Shown: one piece after another, positions 1 through 6,710 of the stretch
Position numbering within the stretch: position 1 is the stretch's first letter
Layout of the letters: each line of letters starts with the position of its first letter
DNA from: a virus
Reading direction: 5' to 3' (one strand)
IMG/VR virus record: IMGVR_UViG_3300021407_000037
Coordinates: 1 to 25,843 of that record
Length of the DNA: 25,843 nucleotides
The notes under the pieces: generated by a model
Databases searched by the model: none
Seen by the model: only the letters and a program-made list of their open reading frames with translations
What the model was told of the DNA's origin: nothing
Translations under genes and position numbers: made by a program

Positions 1-473
1 TTGAGGAGTGGGTTCTCGCAGGTGATCTCGATCGTGCAAGTGTCGCCGTTGTCGGTGAGCGTGGGGACATCCAGGCCGCCGAGAAATACTTGCACTGGAT
101 CTTTGAGCAGGTTTCCATTCGAATCGCAAAAGCCGATCCATACCGTGGCCACGCCATTCATGCGCACTTGCTGGCTGGCCTCCACCATCAGCTGGCTCGG
201 GATCCCGCTTAGGCTGAGTGTGATGTTCTGCGCCTGAATCTTCGAAGTCTGCGGAACACTTGAGACTTTTCCCAGCCAGCCCATCCCCGTCCAGGTTTGG
301 CCGTAAGGGAAGGTTGCTAGGGGATTTGAAGGCGGCCCCGCGGGCGCAATCGTGCCCACCCCGCTCCACATGTAGAGCGGTTCATTGGCGAAGGCGATCG
401 ACACGAACATCGCGGGCGACACGGCCGAGGCCGCGATCGCAGCGAGAACGGCGGAAGATAAACTGCGGGGCAT
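1..473 (-). CDS. Conserved distal tail protein, 3' end cut off by the window edge
   Basis: Open from ATG at 473 to the left edge (157 codons, no stop reached). It starts two bases after the stop of the 57-aa gene upstream, so the two are probably translated together. The visible protein begins MPRSLSSAVLAAIAASAV and contains MFVSIAFANEPLYMWSGVGT, a WTGMGWLG stretch and ITLSLSGIPSQL. In my recollection this layout (N-terminal helix, then aromatic-rich beta strands with a W-[ST]-G-x-G pattern) belongs to a conserved phage tail protein found after the tape measure in siphophages with HK97 heads, possibly part of the baseplate or tail tip hub. The hydrophobic N-terminus looks like the family's first helix and not a signal peptide, because strand-forming sequence follows without a cleavage site. 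No enzymatic motif is visible. The remainder of the gene lies outside the window. Confidence 0.7.
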   Translation of the reverse strand, partial: MPRSLSSAVLAAIAASAVSPAMFVSIAFANEPLYMWSGVGTIAPAGPPSNPLATFPYGQTWTGMGWLGKVSSVPQTSKIQAQNITLSLSGIPSQLMVEASQQVRMNGVATVWIGFCDSNGNLLKDPVQVFLGGLDVPTLTDNGDTCTIEITCENPLL

Positions 474-475
474 GG

Positions 476-649
476 CTAGAGTTTGGGGGCGTTGCGGATG
501 ACGGCCGCGGCCGCGGCCTTCCAGGCTTCGCGCACGCAGCTGGGCAGCTGGCTCCAGTCGGGGCGATAGGCAGGCAAGAAGGCTTCGGCCGATTCGCAGA
601 AGCCCTGGTAGGCGCGGGAAGCGAGCTCTTCGAGCTGAGGGCCGTCCAT
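476..649 (-). CDS. Small conserved phage protein (57 aa) between tail genes
   Basis: ATG at 649, TAG at 476-478, 57 codons. An AAAGG sequence lies about nine bases upstream. The protein begins MDGPQLEELASRAYQGFCES and ends with WSQLPSCVREAWKAAAAA plus a short tail. The pattern W-x-x-L-P-x-x-x-R-E-A-W followed by an alanine-rich helix is one I recognise from many short phage ORFs of unknown function, usually 50-80 aa, often near tail or replication genes. It is predicted cytoplasmic and helical, with no signal peptide. The next gene begins two bases after its stop. Function is unknown. Codon use and the tight spacing to its neighbour support a real gene although it is short. Confidence 0.7.
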   Translation of the reverse strand: MDGPQLEELASRAYQGFCESAEAFLPAYRPDWSQLPSCVREAWKAAAAAVIRNAPKL

Positions 650-817
650 TTCAGTTAAACCTTTCTGGGCAGCTACCGAAGACCTTTTTCACCCCGCATA
701 TCTCACAGCACTCTGGAAACCAATATTGGTTCCACAGAAAGCGCAAAGCGCCGCGCAGGCTTTTGTTGCCTGTTGCATTCCACACCACGCGAAACGATGC
801 AAAGCAGTGCGGGAGTC
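650..817. other. 168-nt intergenic stretch with a perfect dyad and a doubtful 29-codon ORF
   Basis: This is the longest gene-free gap in the distal tail block. It contains a perfect 14-bp palindrome, AACCAATATTGGTT at 718-731. Partly matching flanks (CTGGAA / TTCCACAG) extend it to about 712-738. A minus-strand ORF of 29 codons (ATG at 778, stop at 689) reads MQQATKACAALCAFCGTNIG and onward. It has a CxxC-like pair but only a weak ribosome site, so I do not call it as a gene. The dyad could be an operator, a processing hairpin in the tail mRNA or chance. No promoter is obvious on either strand. Confidence 0.35.
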
Positions 818-1558
818 TCAAATCGCTTCCTTCCCTTTAAAGCTGATGCCGTAGGTTTTGGTTTTGTCTTCGTCCCAGGTGCGCGGGTTCTCCGAAAGGC
901 GGAACGTGCCGGCCGTGTTCAGGAGAACGATGCTGGTGCCATCGCTCAGGCTCTCGCGAATGTTCGGAAAGATCTGCAGCGTTGAATTTCCGCCGCCGTC
1001 GCTGTTCGCGTTGAGCACCACTTTGTAAAGTCGCTGCGGCTGCCCGCTGCCGGCGGTGATCTGCAGGTAGTCGCCAGCTTTGAGAATGTTGGTTACGCCA
1101 GTGTTCCAGCCGCGCGTGTTCAGCGAGTTCGAGCCGTTCAGGTTTGAGCCTGAGACCAGCGGCGTGCCCGTGGCCACGCCCTGGGGCGCCGCGCCCAGCG
1201 GATCTCCCCAAAGGAATGTGCCCCACTTGCCGTAGAGCGCGCCTAGAAAGCCCAGCCACTGCTCGGCCTCGGCGCGCGTCATGCGCGGCATTGTGGCTTC
1301 GAATTCAAACCACTGCCCCGGCCAGAGCTGTTCCTGTTGGCTGCCCGTAAAGGGCGACGCCGTCTCAGCCACGATGTTCTGCATCGTGAACTTGATCGAC
1401 TGCGGGCCGAGGCCCGAAATCTGCGGCGGCGTGAGTGGGTAGTTCAGGCTCAAGAGAGGGACCGGAATTTCAATGATGAGAACGTCTTGCGTGACTCGAA
1501 GGTGCCCGGCGAATCCGCCCTCGATGATGAGTGTGTCCTGCGTGTCGCGCAGCGCCAT
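818..1558 (-). CDS. Distal/minor tail protein
   Basis: 246 aa, ATG at 1558, three bases after the stop of the upstream tail gene, with GAGG 11 bases ahead. The N-terminus holds two copies of a short strand motif (TQDTLIIE and TQDVLIIE, residues 6-13 and 23-30), which I recall from conserved phage minor tail proteins. Residues 50-120 (SIKFTMQNIVAETASPF, MPRMTRAEAEQWLGFLGALYG, FLWGDP) look like the phage tail protein whose N-terminal half grips a segment of the tail and whose C-terminal half ends in RLSENPRTW and TYGISFKGKEAI. The role is inferred to be structural at the tail tip. No catalytic residues are evident. A gap of 168 bases separates it from the next gene on this strand. Confidence 0.7.
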   Translation of the reverse strand: MALRDTQDTLIIEGGFAGHLRVTQDVLIIEIPVPLLSLNYPLTPPQISGLGPQSIKFTMQNIVAETASPFTGSQQEQLWPGQWFEFEATMPRMTRAEAEQWLGFLGALYGKWGTFLWGDPLGAAPQGVATGTPLVSGSNLNGSNSLNTRGWNTGVTNILKAGDYLQITAGSGQPQRLYKVVLNANSDGGGNSTLQIFPNIRESLSDGTSIVLLNTAGTFRLSENPRTWDEDKTKTYGISFKGKEAI

Positions 1559-1561
1559 GTG

Positions 1562-2683
1562 TCAACTGGCCTCATATTTCAGGTGTTGCGCGGCGTCGGC
1601 TCCGGCGGCCGTCCATGGCGCGCTCGTGGCCGGGTCGTTCGGAATGCAGGAGTCTACAAAGGCATAGCTCGAGCCCGCGGTAAAGGTTGCGCCGAGCGCG
1701 TTGCTCGTTCCGGAGCGCACGCCATTCTGGAAGGTGCGCGTGTTGGCGTCGTCCTTGCGGTAGTAAGACCGCGCGACAACCATGAAGGGTGGCACCACGA
1801 TGCCGGCCGAGGGCAGGGCATACGAGTCGTAGTTTGTCGAAGTCGACGAGACGTAGGTGGTGTCGCCATCGGGAGGATTGTCGTCCACACACTGCCAGTT
1901 CGCTGAGGCTCCGTTCGGCGTCCACTGCGTCAGGCCTCCAGCGCCCGAGGGCAGCTTCGTGAGCAGCCGGCTGTCGAACCCGCTGCCGATCGGCGCGTTC
2001 TGCGTGCTGCCGGTGTTGTCCCACACCCGGAAGTCGTCGAAGTAAGCTCCGGGGTTCGTGCTGTCGGCAAGCCGCACCTGGTTGGCATAGGCGTTCGAAG
2101 TGAACTGGGTGTTGAGCGAGATCAGGTTGAGCACCTCGGCGCCATTCACCCAAACCTGCAGCACGCCGGCGCTGCCGCTAATGGTGCACAGTACTTCAAC
2201 GCTAAACCACTGCAGTGGAGCGATCACGCCTGGGCCACTGGTGGCGATCACCGTGCCGCCGCCCACGTGCTGGTAGCCGTTGATGGCCTCAATCGCGCCC
2301 GCGTTATTCCATCCGATCGCGACCTGGTATGCGCTGCTGTTGCCGTCGAGCAGCCCGATGATGCTGGTGAAGGAGCTGGGTGTGGAGAGAGCGCGGTAAG
2401 CCACCTTCGCGATCAGCGTGGCCTGGTTCGATTGCATGTTCTTCTGGATGTAGCCCGACGACAGGTAGACGCCCTGGCCGGGCAGCCCGGCGGGCGCGGC
2501 AAAGCGCGCATAAGAGCTGGAATAAACCGGAGTGCCGGAGACGGTTTCGTAAAGGATCGAAGCGGAGTTGTAGTTGTCAAAGCCGTCGCAGAACTGGTAG
2601 AGGCGCGGGTTCTCGCGGCGACGCACGGCCGCACAGAGCGCGTTGGCGTCGCGGACGGCTCGATCCCAGGAAGGAGTTCTCAT
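1562..2683 (-). CDS. Minor tail / receptor-type protein with lectin-like domain
   Basis: 373 aa from ATG at 2683; the ribosome site is weak. A short helical N-terminus (residues 1-25) is followed by a beta-rich region, about residues 30-225, starting QFCDGFDNYNSASILYE and including WFSVEVLCTI, LQVWVNGAEVL and YFDDFRVWDN. This resembles the concanavalin/LamG-like sandwich common in phage tail proteins. The C-terminal third (about 240-373) has TQWTPNGASANWQCVDD, PPDGDTTYV and a run of aromatic-rich strands, a module also typical of siphophage tail tips. It lies between the plus-strand two-gene insert and the other distal tail gene. A carbohydrate- or surface-binding role at the tail tip is inferred from fold appearance and position only. 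Confidence 0.7.
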   Translation of the reverse strand: MRTPSWDRAVRDANALCAAVRRRENPRLYQFCDGFDNYNSASILYETVSGTPVYSSSYARFAAPAGLPGQGVYLSSGYIQKNMQSNQATLIAKVAYRALSTPSSFTSIIGLLDGNSSAYQVAIGWNNAGAIEAINGYQHVGGGTVIATSGPGVIAPLQWFSVEVLCTISGSAGVLQVWVNGAEVLNLISLNTQFTSNAYANQVRLADSTNPGAYFDDFRVWDNTGSTQNAPIGSGFDSRLLTKLPSGAGGLTQWTPNGASANWQCVDDNPPDGDTTYVSSTSTNYDSYALPSAGIVVPPFMVVARSYYRKDDANTRTFQNGVRSGTSNALGATFTAGSSYAFVDSCIPNDPATSAPWTAAGADAAQHLKYEAS

Positions 2684-2716
2684 ATTGCGAAAGTGGTAAA
2701 TGGCTCGAAAGTGGCT

Positions 2717-2745
2717 TTGACAGCGGTTCTAGCGCGTGGCATCAT
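2717..2745 (+). promoter_or_regulatory. Sigma70-like promoter for the plus-strand moron unit
   Basis: TTGACA at 2717-2722 (perfect -35) is followed by a 17-base spacer and CATCAT at 2740-2745, four of six matches to TATAAT. The start codon of the first plus-strand gene is at 2767 behind a perfect GGAGGTG, which leaves room for a short leader. The site sits between divergently oriented genes, exactly where a promoter is needed for the only plus-strand unit in the window. Activity is inferred from sequence only. Confidence 0.55.
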
Positions 2746-2766
2746 GTTCGGCGCCGGAGGTGAACT

Positions 2767-3240
2767 ATGGGTCGCATCTCTCGTGTCCTCTTCGCAGCTC
2801 CGTTGTTGGTATGTTCCATCGGCGCCCTAGGACAAGGGCCGAACGTCTTCATCGACGGGAACGGATCCGAGCAGGAAGCCGCTCGCATGACCAAGACCGT
2901 GCGCCGCGACGACCAAACGATGGAACTTGCACGGGACCTACTTAAGGCGTGCCATGACATCTCGATCACGCGAGAGGAAACGTCTTCACCCGACTACTTC
3001 CTGCTCTTGAACCGGGGCCGGGAGTCTGCCCTTAATCTCGCCGCTTCCCAGGTAATGCTGCTCGATGGCCAGAAGAACGTGATCTATTCCTCGAAGGAGG
3101 GCACGGTCGCGCATGCCGCCCGCGATGGATGTAAAGCAATCCTAGCCGACTGGAAAAAGAGGCGAGCCGCTGTTTCGCCAAAATCCGAACCACCGAAGAA
3201 CTGGTGGCAGACGAGTGCGCCACAGGAGAAAAAACAATGA
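2767..3240 (+). CDS. Exported hypothetical protein, first gene of a moron-like unit
   Basis: 157 aa, ATG at 2767, with GGAGGTG four bases before it. Residues 1-23 (MGRISRVLFAAPLLVCSIGA then LG) form a Sec signal peptide with likely cleavage before Gln23. The Cys at position 16 is not in a good lipobox. The mature part is small and basic-acidic, with SPDYFLLLNRGRESA, SQVMLLDGQKNVIYSS and a DGCKAI segment near residue 120. It ends in a proline/lysine-rich tail. I associate this pattern (a D-Y-x-x-x-L-x-R strand, an 'x-Y-S' hairpin and a helix with a single Cys) with uncharacterised exported proteins of Acidobacteriota, but cannot name a family. It is transcribed against all the phage genes, and its stop overlaps the next start by ATGA. 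A lysogenic-conversion or cell-envelope role is inferred. Confidence 0.7.
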   Translation: MGRISRVLFAAPLLVCSIGALGQGPNVFIDGNGSEQEAARMTKTVRRDDQTMELARDLLKACHDISITREETSSPDYFLLLNRGRESALNLAASQVMLLDGQKNVIYSSKEGTVAHAARDGCKAILADWKKRRAAVSPKSEPPKNWWQTSAPQEKKQ

Positions 3241-3548
3241 GCACCGCAAACGATCACGACCTGCTCGACTATTGTCCGAATTGCGGCTCTGTGGGCTATC
3301 CTCGGCTCCGCAAGCTCGGCTCGACGTGGGTCGAAGTGCTGCTCTGGCTTTCGTTCCTGCTTCCCGGAATTGTGTACTCGATCTGGCGCGCTTCGTCGAA
3401 GCAGTTGGTGTGCCCGAAGTGTGAGTACCCGGGAACAATCCCGCTGGACTCTCCGATCGCGAAGGCCGCCCTGGGCAAGATGCAAAAAACTAGCCCCGTT
3501 GCAGGGATCGCTTCTGGACCTCGCTCGACGCCGCAACTGCTCGCATGA
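3237..3548 (+). CDS. LITAF-like zinc-ribbon membrane protein, second gene of the moron
   Basis: 103 aa. I take ATG at 3237, not the earlier in-frame start at 3204, because it overlaps the upstream stop as ATGA and has AGGAG eight to nine bases ahead. The sequence shows CPNC (residues 13-16), then a single hydrophobic segment WVEVLLWLSFLLPGIVYSIW (about 31-50), then CPKC (60-63) and a following IPLDSP motif. A CxxC - membrane helix - CxxC layout with G-S before the helix and S-I-W-R after it matches a widespread bacterial family of LITAF-like zinc-ribbon membrane proteins of unknown function. The four cysteines probably bind zinc at the membrane face. The last 59 bases overlap the 3' end of the tape measure gene on the other strand. 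It may act at the host membrane, for example in exclusion, but this is inference. Confidence 0.8.
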   Translation: MSTANDHDLLDYCPNCGSVGYPRLRKLGSTWVEVLLWLSFLLPGIVYSIWRASSKQLVCPKCEYPGTIPLDSPIAKAALGKMQKTSPVAGIASGPRSTPQLLA

Positions 3549-5829
3549 TCATTTGCGGCGCGCTCGCTTGTAGGGCGCGCGAAATCTTTTCTTCCACTCC
3601 AATTTCCGATCCCTTAGCGTCGATGTGGAAAACGTTGTTCACTTGCCCCATGCGCAGCTGCGAGTTTGGAGTCACCGAACTGCCCGTAGGTAGGTTCAGC
3701 AACTCTGGGCCTTCTTCGCCCACCAGCGTCATGCCTCCCGGGGTGTAGTCGCTGCCGGCGGCATCCTCACCGTATCCACCGGTGTCTGCGACGTCATTAA
3801 CTCCGCCTCCGCCGCCCCCGCCGCCAATGCCAAAAAATCCGCCACTCCCGCTACCGCCACTTTTCAGCATGAGCTGTGCCGCTGCCATTTGCTGGTTCGC
3901 TGCGGTCTGCATGAGGGTAGCTGCGGCCTGCTGGGTCGATGCGGCGGCCTGCGCAGTCCCACCCCCGAGTAACTTCCCCAGGCCCAGGCTTTGCCCCATG
4001 CTGGTGCCTGACAAATCCTTCAGCCCCTGCATGATCTCTTTGTTGAGAAAGAACTTGAGCGCCGACTGCTCGAGGCTCAGAAAATATTCACGCCAGTTGG
4101 CCTTCCCGGTCGTGATGAGCTTCACGACCTGATCCTCGAAGCCCTTCATGCCCTGGCTGAGAATGTCGAATGTGAATTTTCCGGTGTTTGTCTCCTGCTG
4201 CATCTCTGCGAAGAACGAGCGTAGCCCGTCCTTCGCGTGGACGATTTTCTTCTCCGCCTGCTCCAATGCATCGCCCGCGTGTTGCACCGCGGCCGTGTAG
4301 GCAGCCTGATCGATCAGGCCTTTCTGCAGCAGCGTGTTCAGTTCGCCGACGGCTACTTTGTAGTGGTCGGCAGGCGACATTGCTTCCTGGAAAGCTTGCG
4401 CCGCGAGTTTCAGTTGCGCGCCCTGGTCGTCATTAAACACGGAGAGTTGCGCGCCAGCCGTTCCGCCGCTGCCGAGTTGCGGCGCGATCGGAGTGGCTGA
4501 AGGTCCCATGCCCGGCGCGGTCGTGTTCAGCAGTTGAGAGAGGTTGGGTGGTCCGGCCTGACGAGTGGGCAGTTTAGCTGTGGCTTCAGCTACGTCGGCT
4601 TCTCGCTTAGCCTTGGCCAGCACCTGATCGAGCCGCTTGTCGTATGCGTCGAGCGCCGTCATGGCTGCGCGCATGCCCAGGGCCGATTCCGTTGTTTCAC
4701 CGAGCGCACGGAAATCGGTGTCGGCTTGTTGCTTCATTAGCCGGATCTCGTTCGCTAGCTTCTTTATTGGATCCGTTTCCACCTGAAACTTGCCGAGCGA
4801 ACTGCCCATTTCTTTGTAGAGGGCGTTGAGCTTTTCCTGTGCGGTCGCTTGCTCTTTGATTGCTCGTTCGCGGGCCTGGGCAGCTTCGAGGCCCTCGCGG
4901 TCGCCCTCGATCGCCTTCGCTTCCTTCAGCAGGTTGATCCACTCTTGCACTGCGGCCAGTTGCTCAGGCGTGACCACGCTTTGCCCTTGCTGCTTGATCG
5001 TTTGGCCATGCGGTCCGAATCCGACGATCTGAGTGCTCTCCTCGCGCTCTTTTTGCTGTTGCAGTTCGCGAAGCTTCTGCGTGGCCATGTCCAGGTCGGC
5101 CTCGAAAATCTTCATGGCCTCGTGCGTGCCGTTCCGAGCGTCGAGAGCGAATGCCTGGTCGATGGCCACCTTCAGAGTTGCAAATTGCTTTTGCAGTTCC
5201 TCAGTGTTGAGTCCCGCGTTCGAGGTGAAAATGTTATGAGCCGCGTCGCCGATGAAGGCTTTGATCTGGGTCCACGTCCCTGCTGCCTCTTCCGCCTTTT
5301 TGTTTTCGTTCTCGATTGCAGCTGCGACCTGGTCGAATGCGCGCTTCGCCTCGTCGGCCCCCTCCATCGCTGCTTTCATCGCCGGGCTGAGTCCGTTGGC
5401 CTCGGCGATCTTCCGCGCATAGGAATCGGCGACCGATTGAATTACGTCTTCGGTCTTCGTGATTGAGTCTTTCCACTCGTCCTGGGCGTGCATCGCCTTC
5501 TCGATGCTCTTTGAGATTTTCTCAAACGATTCGAACGCGACAACGCTGATCGCAGAGAACGCGCCCACGCCGAGCACAGACTGTAGAGCCGTGGCCAGGG
5601 CAGGGAACTCCTGCGTCAGCAGTCGCGTCAGCGGCCGCGACAAGTGGATCCCGAGCGCTTCATCGATCAGCCGCAAGCTCTCGGCGCCCTCGCGCGAGGC
5701 GCGCTTCATCTCGGCCGACATGCCGAGAGTCTGGCTGTTGACCAGGCGAAACGCTTCCGGAGCGCCCTTCTCGAGTGCGGAAAGGTCGTAGCCGAGACCG
5801 ACGAGAATTGTTCCGAGGTTTGCGGACAT
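3490..5829 (-). CDS. Tail tape measure protein (lambda-type)
   Basis: 779 aa, ATG at 5829, four bases after the stop of the gp10-like gene. Tape measure proteins line the tail tube, fix tail length and are ejected with DNA. Seen here: a hydrophobic stretch near residues 77-102, long helical and coiled-coil regions (about 100-420) and a lambda-type C-terminal domain at about 550-603 (TGKANWREYFLSLEQSALKF). After these come a Gln/Ala-rich segment, a glycine run (about 657-673), the common MTLVGEEGPELLNLPTGSS motif near 697-715 and a helical tail. There are no cysteines. At 0.15 nm per residue the length would predict a tail of roughly 115 nm, which fits a siphovirus. The 3' end overlaps the convergent moron gene by 59 bases. 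Confidence 0.93.
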   Translation of the reverse strand: MSANLGTILVGLGYDLSALEKGAPEAFRLVNSQTLGMSAEMKRASREGAESLRLIDEALGIHLSRPLTRLLTQEFPALATALQSVLGVGAFSAISVVAFESFEKISKSIEKAMHAQDEWKDSITKTEDVIQSVADSYARKIAEANGLSPAMKAAMEGADEAKRAFDQVAAAIENENKKAEEAAGTWTQIKAFIGDAAHNIFTSNAGLNTEELQKQFATLKVAIDQAFALDARNGTHEAMKIFEADLDMATQKLRELQQQKEREESTQIVGFGPHGQTIKQQGQSVVTPEQLAAVQEWINLLKEAKAIEGDREGLEAAQARERAIKEQATAQEKLNALYKEMGSSLGKFQVETDPIKKLANEIRLMKQQADTDFRALGETTESALGMRAAMTALDAYDKRLDQVLAKAKREADVAEATAKLPTRQAGPPNLSQLLNTTAPGMGPSATPIAPQLGSGGTAGAQLSVFNDDQGAQLKLAAQAFQEAMSPADHYKVAVGELNTLLQKGLIDQAAYTAAVQHAGDALEQAEKKIVHAKDGLRSFFAEMQQETNTGKFTFDILSQGMKGFEDQVVKLITTGKANWREYFLSLEQSALKFFLNKEIMQGLKDLSGTSMGQSLGLGKLLGGGTAQAAASTQQAAATLMQTAANQQMAAAQLMLKSGGSGSGGFFGIGGGGGGGGVNDVADTGGYGEDAAGSDYTPGGMTLVGEEGPELLNLPTGSSVTPNSQLRMGQVNNVFHIDAKGSEIGVEEKISRALQASAPQMIMRAVAASSEVQKRSLQRG
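3558..3593 (+). terminator. Candidate intrinsic terminator after the plus-strand moron
   Basis: Ten bases after the stop of the plus-strand gene, 3558-3565 (GCGCGCTC) pairs with 3573-3580 (GGGCGCGC) as an eight-base stem with one G-U pair and a seven-base loop. GAAATCTTTTCTT follows. The T-rich tract begins a few bases late, so it is not ideal. It lies inside the tape measure coding region of the opposite strand, where a plus-strand terminator would protect the tail operon from antisense transcription. Confidence 0.5.
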
Positions 5830-5833
5830 GTTG

Positions 5834-6391
5834 TTAACGAACTAACTGGTCGATGCGATCGAGCGCGTCGCGCGTGCGATCTATCAGCACCTGTGTTGCC
5901 TCCGCCGACGAAGCATCGAACGCGGGCTTCAGCCAGGGATGCGGCGGCACATCGTGCGAGCCGAATTCAATTTGCCGGCCGGTGCGCCGGCGCTGCTTTG
6001 CCGAGCCGAAGCGCGACTTCCAGCTATAGCCGGCCATGCCGTGGCCGCGCTCCACGAATCCGCCGTAGATGCCCGGAGACGTCGAGGAATCCTGTTTACC
6101 GGCATAGCGGCCGCGCTTGCGGGTTTTTACGGCGCTGCCATCGTAGCCAGGCCCGACGACGACGCGGTTATTGCGGAAATCCCCGGAGACGCGCACCTGG
6201 ACGACGATGTCTTCAGCCAGTTCGCCGGTCTTTCGTGGCGCGCTGGCTTCCGCGGCCGCCTGGATGATTTCGCCAGCTTCCTGCAGAGCATCGCGGGCCA
6301 CCTCGCGCGAGAGCGCCAGCGGGATCTGGTCGAGCCGGCGGAGGACGTCCTCGAGGCCTGAAATTCCCGTGATAGTGATTCCGTCGCCCAT
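5834..6391 (-). CDS. HK97 gp10-like neck/tail protein
   Basis: 185 aa, ATG at 6391. The N-terminus ITGISGLEDVLRRLDQI, then ALQEAGEIIQAAAEASAP and RKTGELAEDIVV are the signature of the HK97-gp10 family (minor tail/head-tail joining component). These proteins normally begin with an L-x-x-x-L-x-x-L-P-x helix followed by A-P-x-x-T-G-x-L. The ending VPPHPWLKPAFDAS matches the family's P-x-P-[FW]-[LM]-x-P-A motif. The protein is longer than usual (often 110-150 aa) because of a basic insert around residues 88-140. In most HK97-like phages this gene lies between the head-tail adaptor and the tail completion gene; here it lies between the tail chaperone and the tape measure. Confidence 0.85.
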   Translation of the reverse strand: MGDGITITGISGLEDVLRRLDQIPLALSREVARDALQEAGEIIQAAAEASAPRKTGELAEDIVVQVRVSGDFRNNRVVVGPGYDGSAVKTRKRGRYAGKQDSSTSPGIYGGFVERGHGMAGYSWKSRFGSAKQRRRTGRQIEFGSHDVPPHPWLKPAFDASSAEATQVLIDRTRDALDRIDQLVR

Positions 6392-6455
6392 GTTGCCGTT
6401 TTAGGTGGCCTAGCGTTCGATTACAGCGATCTTTTCCCCGCGGGCGACCCGTTGC

Positions 6456-6710
6456 CTATTCGAAAACGGAAACCTGCACTTCGTCGCCGTCCTGCTCGCT
6501 TTTGGGGCCATCGGGCGGAGTCTCGAAGGCCGTCAGCTCTGAATCGGCCACCAGGCCGCCCAGCACTTCGTCGTGCTTACAGCCCACGGCGATCGCCAGC
6601 TCAGAATTCATCACGCGGAGGACGACGCCTTCGTTCGAGATCTTCGTCACCTCGCAGAGCAGCTGCGACAGCTTGCCTTCCTCGAGCGGTTGGCCGTTGA
6701 TGTCGAGCAT
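6456..6710 (-). CDS. Small acidic hypothetical protein after the tail chaperone
   Basis: 84 aa. ATG at 6710 overlaps the stop of the frameshifted chaperone product by one base (TGATG), so translation is probably coupled to frameshift readers. It begins MLDINGQPLEEGKLSQLLCE, includes VVLRVMNSELAIAVGCKH and ends with an acidic tail (PKSEQDGDEVQVSVFE). It looks like a compact alpha/beta domain with a disordered acidic C-terminus. I do not recognise the family. Position suggests a small tail assembly factor, but nothing in the sequence proves this. The following 64 bases to the next start hold nothing I can name. Confidence 0.6.
   Translation of the reverse strand: MLDINGQPLEEGKLSQLLCEVTKISNEGVVLRVMNSELAIAVGCKHDEVLGGLVADSELTAFETPPDGPKSEQDGDEVQVSVFE

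Noticed and set aside
689-778. 29-codon minus-strand ORF in the 168-base gap
   Set aside because: Weak ribosome site and no homology I can recognise; mentioned only as part of the gap description.
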